Program-made: the position numbers and the translations under genes
Part shown: piece after piece, positions 59,081-64,000 of the stretch
How the letters are laid out: every line of letters starts with the position of its first letter
How positions within the stretch are numbered: the first letter of the stretch is position 1
The notes under the pieces: model-generated
Database searches by the model: none
What the model was told of the DNA's origin: nothing
Seen by the model: the letters and a program-made list of their open reading frames with translations, nothing else
Source: Wylensekiella montiformis
GTDB lineage: Bacteria; Bacillota; Negativicutes; Selenomonadales; Selenomonadaceae
Length of the DNA stretch: 64,000 bases
Direction of reading: 5' to 3'
NCBI RefSeq assembly: GCF_009697385.1
Contig: NZ_VUNL01000012.1
Location: forward strand, 21,362 to 85,361

Positions 59081-59962
59081 ATGAATTATCTGGCCTTTGA
59101 TGTGGGCGGAAGCAGCGTGAAGTATGCCGTAATCGATGAAAAGGGAACCTTTGCCGAACGGGGCTCCTTTGTGACGCCGAAGGATAAGGAAACCTTTTTC
59201 GCCAATCTGGCGGACGTGAAAACCCGCATGGCGGATTTCTGCGAGCTGGCCGGTATCGGATTCAGCATGCCGGGGGCGGTCGACGATGAATCCGGCGTAA
59301 TCGGCGGGAGCAGCGCGCTGCCGTACATCCATGATTTCCCCATCCGTCAGCAGCTGGAGCAGCGCCTTGGCCTTCCAGCTGCGATGGAAAACGATGCCAA
59401 CTGCGCGGCACTGGGTGAAGTTTGGACCGGCGCCGGACGCGACTATCAGGATGTGGCGTTTTTTGTAATCGGTTCAGGCGTCGGCGGCGCGCTGGTTCAT
59501 CGGAAGGAAATCATTCATGGCGCACACCTCCATGGCGGTGAGTTCGGCTATATGTACATTCGTGAGCTGCGCAATATCCTGAGTGAAGGCGGCTGCCCCG
59601 GCGGACTCAAGCGCCGCATGGCAAAGGCGCGCAGCGTTTCGCCGGATGAATTTGACGGGCGCAGGGTCTATGAGCTTCGCGACGCGGGCGACGAGACGGC
59701 GGCCCGCATCATTGACGATATGTATGAATTCCTCGCGCGGGCGATTTACGACATTCAATACATCTTTGATCCGGAGGCATTCCTGCTCGGCGGCGCCATC
59801 AGCAGCCGGAGCGATCTGATCCCCGGCATCGAATCTCATCTGGACAGGATTATGAAGGAAGCGGCGGTGGCCCGCATCCGCCCGAAGATTCTCCCGTGCC
59901 TGCACGGCAACGATGCCAATCTCTTGGGCGCCGTCTGCCATTTCCGTTCGGTGCATCGCTGA
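59081..59962 (+). CDS. ROK-family sugar kinase
   Basis: A 293-residue ROK protein without HTH, so a kinase and not a repressor. The phosphate loop FDVGGSSVKYAVID, MENDANCAALGEVW with the catalytic Asp, and FFVIGSGVGGALVHRKEIIHGA match the family. The zinc motif CxCGxxGC is missing: the segment reads EGGCPGGLKRRM with one cysteine. Some ROK kinases lack zinc. It is likely a glucokinase or N-acetylmannosamine-type kinase. Start ATG 59081 (AAGGAG seven bases upstream). Confidence 0.85.
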   Translation: MNYLAFDVGGSSVKYAVIDEKGTFAERGSFVTPKDKETFFANLADVKTRMADFCELAGIGFSMPGAVDDESGVIGGSSALPYIHDFPIRQQLEQRLGLPAAMENDANCAALGEVWTGAGRDYQDVAFFVIGSGVGGALVHRKEIIHGAHLHGGEFGYMYIRELRNILSEGGCPGGLKRRMAKARSVSPDEFDGRRVYELRDAGDETAARIIDDMYEFLARAIYDIQYIFDPEAFLLGGAISSRSDLIPGIESHLDRIMKEAAVARIRPKILPCLHGNDANLLGAVCHFRSVHR

Positions 59963-59983
59963 GCGATACCTCCCGATTCTTCG

Positions 59984-60043
59984 GGAACAAAAAAAGGATG
60001 GGACGACATGCGAAAGCATGTTGTCCCATCCACTTTTTGTTCC
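59984..60043. terminator. Bidirectional terminator ROK kinase / trpS
   Basis: A long stem of about 28 bases (59984-60011 with 60016-60043, few mismatches), loop GAAA, with A-run and T-run flanks. It serves both convergent genes. Confidence 0.92.
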
Positions 60044-61066
60044 TTATTTTTCCAGCAGCAGGCCGACGCGCTTCTTGGCTTTCGTCAGCGTCTTTGCCGC
60101 GATGCGGGTCGCCCGCTCCGCCCCGTCGCGCATCAGGGATTCGAGATAAGCGCGGTCCTGCATGAGCTGCGCATACTTTTCCCGGATCGGCCGGAGCTCG
60201 TCGGCTACGCTCTGTCCGACGGCCGCTTTGAAGTCGCCGTAGCCTTTTCCTTCAAACTCCGCAGTGATTTCGTCCATCGTCCTGCCCGTGACTGCAGAAT
60301 AGATGGTCATGAGATTGCTGACTCCCGGCTTATCCTCGCGATAGCATACCCGGGCCTCGCTGTCCGTGACCGCGCTTTTGAATTTTTTGAGGATGACCGG
60401 CTCCTCGTCGAGGATGGAGATGGTCGCTTTCGGATTCGTATCCGATTTGCTCATTTTGCTGGTCGGGTCCTGCAGGCTCATGACGCGCGCGCCGGCTTTT
60501 GGGAAATACCCCTCCGGCAGCTTGAAGATCTCGCCGTATGCGTGATTAAACCGCGTCGCGATGTCGCGGCAGAACTCAAGATGCTGCGTCTGGTCGGCAC
60601 CGACCGGCACATAGTCTGCCTGATAGAGCAGGATATCGCCCGCCATCAGAGCCGGATAGGTGAACAGGCCCGCATTGATGTTGTCCGGATGCTTGGCGGA
60701 CTTGTCCTTAAACTGCGTCATGCGGGAAAGCTCGCCGAACTGGGAGCAGCAGTCCATCAGCCAGCCCATCTCGGCATGGCAGGGATTGTGGCTCTGAACA
60801 AAAATCAGGCTCTTTTCCGGATCGATGCCGCAGGCCAGAAGCAGGGCAAAAGCCTGCAGGGTCTGCTGGCGGCGCTTGGCCGGATCGATTTGGATCGTCA
60901 GGGAATGAAGATCGGCGATAAAATAATAGCAGCGGTACTCATCCTGAATCGTCTTCCAGTTGCGGACAGCGCCCAGGTAGTTCCCCAGCGTGAAAACGCC
61001 GGTCGGCTGAATGCCGGACAAGATGATCTTCTTTTCCTCGGCGGGCTTTTGTGCATTGTTTTCCAT
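60044..61066 (-). CDS. trpS: Tryptophanyl-tRNA synthetase
   Basis: A 340-residue class I synthetase. The HIGH-like motif is PTGVFTLGNYLGA and the KMSKS motif occurs as TSKMSKSDTNP, with DLHSLT and YQADYVPVGADQTQHL also typical of TrpS. It charges tRNA-Trp. Start ATG 61066 follows AAAGGAG; the frame runs upstream through the T-box leader without a site. Expression is controlled by that T-box (61093-61362). Confidence 0.95.
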   Translation of the reverse strand: MENNAQKPAEEKKIILSGIQPTGVFTLGNYLGAVRNWKTIQDEYRCYYFIADLHSLTIQIDPAKRRQQTLQAFALLLACGIDPEKSLIFVQSHNPCHAEMGWLMDCCSQFGELSRMTQFKDKSAKHPDNINAGLFTYPALMAGDILLYQADYVPVGADQTQHLEFCRDIATRFNHAYGEIFKLPEGYFPKAGARVMSLQDPTSKMSKSDTNPKATISILDEEPVILKKFKSAVTDSEARVCYREDKPGVSNLMTIYSAVTGRTMDEITAEFEGKGYGDFKAAVGQSVADELRPIREKYAQLMQDRAYLESLMRDGAERATRIAAKTLTKAKKRVGLLLEK

Positions 61067-61092
61067 GATAAAACACTCCTTTGAGCCGGAGC

Positions 61093-61362
61093 AATAAAAA
61101 ACCCCGGCAGTTTGTACTGCCAGGGACGAATCTCTTCGCGGTGCCACCCTGTTTCATGGCTGAGCCATGCGCTTAACGGAGTACGAACATACTCCCGGCA
61201 GCTTACGCGTGCCCTGCGTCGCAGCCTACTGGACGGAACGCCGTCGTTCAGTGCGCCCTCAGCGATCCATTTGCCAGCTGGTGTTTCATCCGGCTCACAG
61301 CTTGCCCGGACTCTCTGCAGAAGCCTGACTGGTTTGATCTTCGCTTCAACGGTTTACATATC
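61093..61362 (-). ncRNA. T-box riboswitch of trpS
   Basis: On the minus strand the leader contains the T-box sequence AGGGTGGCACCGCG (61150-61137), which pairs with uncharged tRNA, followed by a terminator CCCTGGCAGT, loop, ACTGCCGGGG and a T-run (61125-61093). Stem I lies in the first 150 bases; UGG triplets occur there in AGCTGGCAAATGGATC and one is probably the specifier codon. Uncharged tRNA-Trp would prevent termination. Confidence 0.93.
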
Positions 61363-61368
61363 GTGATT

Positions 61369-61398
61369 AATATAGCACTGCCGGGTGGATTTTGTCAA
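61369..61398 (-). promoter_or_regulatory. Promoter of the T-box/trpS transcript
   Basis: TTGACA (61398-61393), an 18-base spacer and TATATT (61374-61369) on the minus strand. The transcript starts near 61362. Confidence 0.75.
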
Positions 61399-61537
61399 GC
61401 AGTGGCCGTCTTTTGTCCGGAGTGGAACATCGGCCCGGCTCTTATCCGTCCGGGAGAGGGCGGTGCAAAATCGGCCGGTTTGTGGTAGACTGAAAAAGGA
61501 TGATATTTACAGTGTTACAGATATAAGGGGAGAGAAT

Positions 61538-62854
61538 ATGTACCGCTTGACTGCTAAGCTTATTATTTACCGCAGCATGGATCAGGACAGCATCTTGTTT
61601 CATCTGGCCGACATCTGCCGCCGTTTCCGCTCCGGAAACTATGACCGGGACGCGCTTTCCGGCGACATCCTGACAGAGATCAGCCGCCTGCTGGACGTAG
61701 CGACCCGCTATGGCTTTGACGGCAATCTCTGGCACAACTATCTGGCCTTCCTGCTGGCGACGACCGAGACGCCGTTTACACTGGTCTGCGAGAAACACGG
61801 CGCAAGTGAAGGAAGCGTGCAAAAATTTGCGCGCAGCGATCTGGACATCTTCCGCCGCCTGCTTTCCTACGATTTTCGCGAGATGGAACAGGCGCTGGGG
61901 CTGAACTGCTTCAGCGTCATTGAAGACTATCAGGCGGTGGAGAAAAAAGAGCAGATTTACAATAAAAGCGTCAGTGAAAAGGTTCAGGAACTCAGTGCGG
62001 CGATCAGCGGGGCGTCCGATGGAGAGGATATGTACCGCATCGTGACCGATTTTTACCGGCGGTACGGAGTCGGCATGTTCGGCTTGAACAAGGCGTTCCG
62101 CATCTCGCCGGAGATTGAAGTGACCGGCCGCCTGCTGGAGCCTGTCACGACGACCGGCGACATGCGCCTTGAGGATCTGGTTGGCTATGAGAGTCAGAAA
62201 AAACGGCTTCAGGAGAATACCGAGGCATTCGTAGCCGGGCGCCGGGCGAATAATGTCCTGCTCTATGGCGACGCGGGGACGGGAAAATCCACCAGCATCA
62301 AAGCCATCCTGAACCAGTATTACGATCAGGGGCTTCGCATGATTGAAGTGTATAAACACGAATTCCGCTACCTGCAGCGGATCATTGCCCAGATCAAGAA
62401 CCGCAATTATCGTTTTATCATCTATATGGACGACCTCTCCTTCGAAGAATTCGAGATCGAATATAAATACCTGAAAGCGGTCATCGAGGGCGGGCTGGAA
62501 GTCAAGCCGGACAACGTGCTCATCTATGCGACGAGCAACCGGCGCCACCTCATCCGTGAAACATGGAATGACCGTCCCGATCATGTGGATCCCGACATGC
62601 ACCAGACCGATACGGTTCAGGAAAAATTGTCCCTGTCGGCCCGCTTTGGACTGACTATCGGATATTTCCGGCCCAGTCAGCAGGAATATTTTGAAATCGT
62701 CCGTTCTCTGGCCCGCCGCCATCCGGAGCTTTCCCTCACCGACGAAGAACTGCGGGCGGGCGCGGTCAAATGGGAAATGACACACAGCGGCATTTCGGGG
62801 CGCACCGCCCAGCAGTATATCAATGCCCTGCTCAGCGGAGCCTCCGGCAAATAA
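61538..62854 (+). CDS. AAA+ ATPase (DUF815 family)
   Basis: A 438-residue protein. The N-terminal 190 residues are helical; the AAA+ domain (about 205-430) has Walker [10 protein letters not shown] (244-252), Walker [15 protein letters not shown] and an ATSNRRHLI sensor region. DUF815 proteins are conserved but their function is unknown; the family often sits alone. Start ATG 61538 follows AGGGGAGAGA; the frame is open to 61385 but without a ribosome site. It faces trpS divergently. Confidence 0.87.
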   Translation: MYRLTAKLIIYRSMDQDSILFHLADICRRFRSGNYDRDALSGDILTEISRLLDVATRYGFDGNLWHNYLAFLLATTETPFTLVCEKHGASEGSVQKFARSDLDIFRRLLSYDFREMEQALGLNCFSVIEDYQAVEKKEQIYNKSVSEKVQELSAAISGASDGEDMYRIVTDFYRRYGVGMFGLNKAFRISPEIEVTGRLLEPVTTTGDMRLEDLVGYESQKKRLQENTEAFVAGRRANNVLLYGDAGTGKSTSIKAILNQYYDQGLRMIEVYKHEFRYLQRIIAQIKNRNYRFIIYMDDLSFEEFEIEYKYLKAVIEGGLEVKPDNVLIYATSNRRHLIRETWNDRPDHVDPDMHQTDTVQEKLSLSARFGLTIGYFRPSQQEYFEIVRSLARRHPELSLTDEELRAGAVKWEMTHSGISGRTAQQYINALLSGASGK

Positions 62855-62926
62855 GGGGAGACTTATGTAGCGCCCGTTCGCATCGGATAACACAGAAACA
62901 GGAAACCTTTCGGTTGAGGTGATGGA

Positions 62927-63814
62927 ATGCAGCTGACACAAAGGAATAAAGGCTTGCTTATGGTTATTGCCGGTGCTGCTATGTGGGGCGGAAGCGGCGT
63001 GGCCGGGCAGTATCTTTTGCAGGACTGCGGCGTCTCCACCGGCTGGCTGGTCGTCACACGGATGCTTCTGGCCGGACTGATCCTGTTGGGGCTGGATGCC
63101 CTGTGCCATCGCGACGGGATCTTCGTGATCTGGCGGGATCGGAAAGACGTTCGGGAGCTTCTGATCTTTTCCATAGCCGGCATGCTGGCCGTCCAGTATA
63201 CGTACTTTGCCTGTATCAAAGCGGGCAGCGCCGCGGCGGCTACCGTACTGCAATACCTGATGCCGATTGTCATCATCCTGTATACTGCCGCGGCGACAAG
63301 GCGCCTGCCGCGCCGCATCGAGATTCTGTGCGTGGCTTTGGCAGTCGGAGGGACGTTTCTGCTCGTCACACATGGCAGTATGGACACCCTGTCCGTCCCG
63401 TGGGATGCCGTGTGCTGGGGGCTGGCTTCCGCCGTGGCAGCGGCAGTCTATACCATGACGCCGAAGCGGCTGATCCGCAAATGGCGGGCTACCCTCGTCG
63501 TCGGCTGGGGCATGCTGATCGGCGGCGTTGTTCTGGCCGTATGCTTTCCGCCATGGCAGGCGGAGATTCGCTGGACGATGACGGCGGGACTGGTATATGC
63601 CTACATTATCCTCTTCGGCACCGTAGCCGCATTCGGCTGCTATCTGGGAAGTCTCCGGTACATCCAGCCCGCCGAGGCGAGCATCCTTGGATCGGTCGAG
63701 CCCTTGTCCGCCATCATTTTGTCCGTACTGTTTCTGCAGGCATCCTTTGGTTTGCTGGATCTTTTAGGCTCTGCACTCATCATCAGCACGGTATTCCTGC
63801 TGGCGCGAAATTGA
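62927..63814 (+). CDS. EamA/DMT-family transporter
   Basis: A 295-residue membrane protein with ten predicted helices in two EamA repeats (GLLMVIAGAAMWGGSGVAGQ, ELLIFSIAGMLAVQYTYFAC, LVYAYIILFGTVAAFGCYLG). The typical end-of-repeat motif QPAEASILGSVEPLSAIILS is present. Such exporters or importers of amino acids and metabolites cannot be assigned to a substrate by eye. It follows the ATPase gene by 72 bases with the ribosome site GAGGTGATGG. Confidence 0.88.
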   Translation: MQLTQRNKGLLMVIAGAAMWGGSGVAGQYLLQDCGVSTGWLVVTRMLLAGLILLGLDALCHRDGIFVIWRDRKDVRELLIFSIAGMLAVQYTYFACIKAGSAAAATVLQYLMPIVIILYTAAATRRLPRRIEILCVALAVGGTFLLVTHGSMDTLSVPWDAVCWGLASAVAAAVYTMTPKRLIRKWRATLVVGWGMLIGGVVLAVCFPPWQAEIRWTMTAGLVYAYIILFGTVAAFGCYLGSLRYIQPAEASILGSVEPLSAIILSVLFLQASFGLLDLLGSALIISTVFLLARN

Positions 63815-63873
63815 CAAAAACAGCCAGCTGAGCAGCCTCCCTGCACGTCGTTTTTTCCCTGTGAGCCTATGAT

Positions 63874-63924
63874 AAAGCGGCCTGCCCATTGCGCATCATG
63901 CGCGATGGGCAGGCCGCTTTTTGT
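63874..63924 (+). terminator. Terminator after the EamA gene
   Basis: AAAGCGGCCTGCCCAT (63874-63889) pairs with ATGGGCAGGCCGCTTT (63905-63920) and is followed by TTGTG. The loop itself can pair (TGCGCA/TGCGCG). Confidence 0.9.
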
Positions 63925-64000
63925 GTTTCATGATACGGTTCATCGACGTGCAGAATATAGCTGATTCATAAAGTATACTTTTATGGACAACACTATCGTA
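63925..64000. other. Edge of window, possible next promoter
   Basis: An AT-rich end with a small palindrome AAAGTATACTTT (63978-63989). It may belong to the promoter of the next gene outside the window. Confidence 0.3.

Noticed and set aside
1..64000. tRNA, rRNA, IS elements, prophage genes or replication origin
   Set aside because: No sequence or frame in the window shows their hallmarks.

Overview
The window looks like a chromosomal segment (about 57% GC by eye) of an anaerobic diderm Firmicute of the Negativicutes (Selenomonas, Mitsuokella or Megamonas type). Main evidence: a porin whose mature N-terminus is an SLH domain (7189-8625), as in OmpM/Mep45 proteins of that class; a lipid A phosphoethanolamine transferase-like enzyme, which implies an LPS outer membrane; and Gram-positive style regulation (T-box, tagatose-6-phosphate lac genes, RpiR and LacI regulators, SigH-like sigma factor). 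No rRNA, tRNA, IS element, prophage or CRISPR array was seen.

1-18.5 kb is a galactan/galactoside locus. lacC, an RpiR regulator, lacA, lacB, lacF, lacG and lacE form a lactose-type PTS with the tagatose-6-phosphate pathway. The SLH porin, two GH53 endo-beta-1,4-galactanases and a secreted stand-alone galactan-binding-like module follow, then galK-galE-galT-galR (Leloir pathway). The simplest reading is that galactan is cut outside or in the periplasm, galactobiose or lactose enters by the PTS, LacG splits it, galactose-6-phosphate goes through LacAB/LacC and free galactose through GalKET. Four promoters here share an unusually rigid three-half-site operator, and galK has two GalR-type operators exactly 114 bp apart.

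18.6-36.6 kb is mixed: a PAS histidine kinase with a CheY-like partner, a glucosaminidase/TPR protein, a phosphoethanolamine transferase, a class III ribonucleotide reductase whose C-terminus lacks the glycyl-radical segment, a PilZ protein, a FliD-like protein, pyruvate kinase, moaC, a chemoreceptor paired with an orphan sugar-binding lipoprotein, a cysteine desulfidase and a sigma factor. 36.9-39.3 kb holds an orphan JetD (Wadjet subunit) coupled to dinB.

39.3-51.8 kb is a molybdenum cofactor and formate dehydrogenase region. A Moco-type riboswitch with a terminator precedes a MoeA-like gene, moeA, moaA, a MOSC-Mog fusion and a mobA-mobB fusion; then come fdhD and a cysteine (not selenocysteine) formate dehydrogenase with fdhE, iron-sulfur and cytochrome b subunits and a 47-residue protein. 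51.8-64 kb holds a DASS transporter, an M48/TPR protease, proC, an SSS symporter, a CARF-only protein, a ROK kinase, trpS with a T-box, a DUF815 AAA+ ATPase and an EamA transporter.

The items most deserving follow-up are the triple half-site regulon, the orphan JetD-DinB pair, the CARF-only protein, and the NrdD without a glycyl radical site. All family calls rest on recognising motifs by eye; no database search was run.
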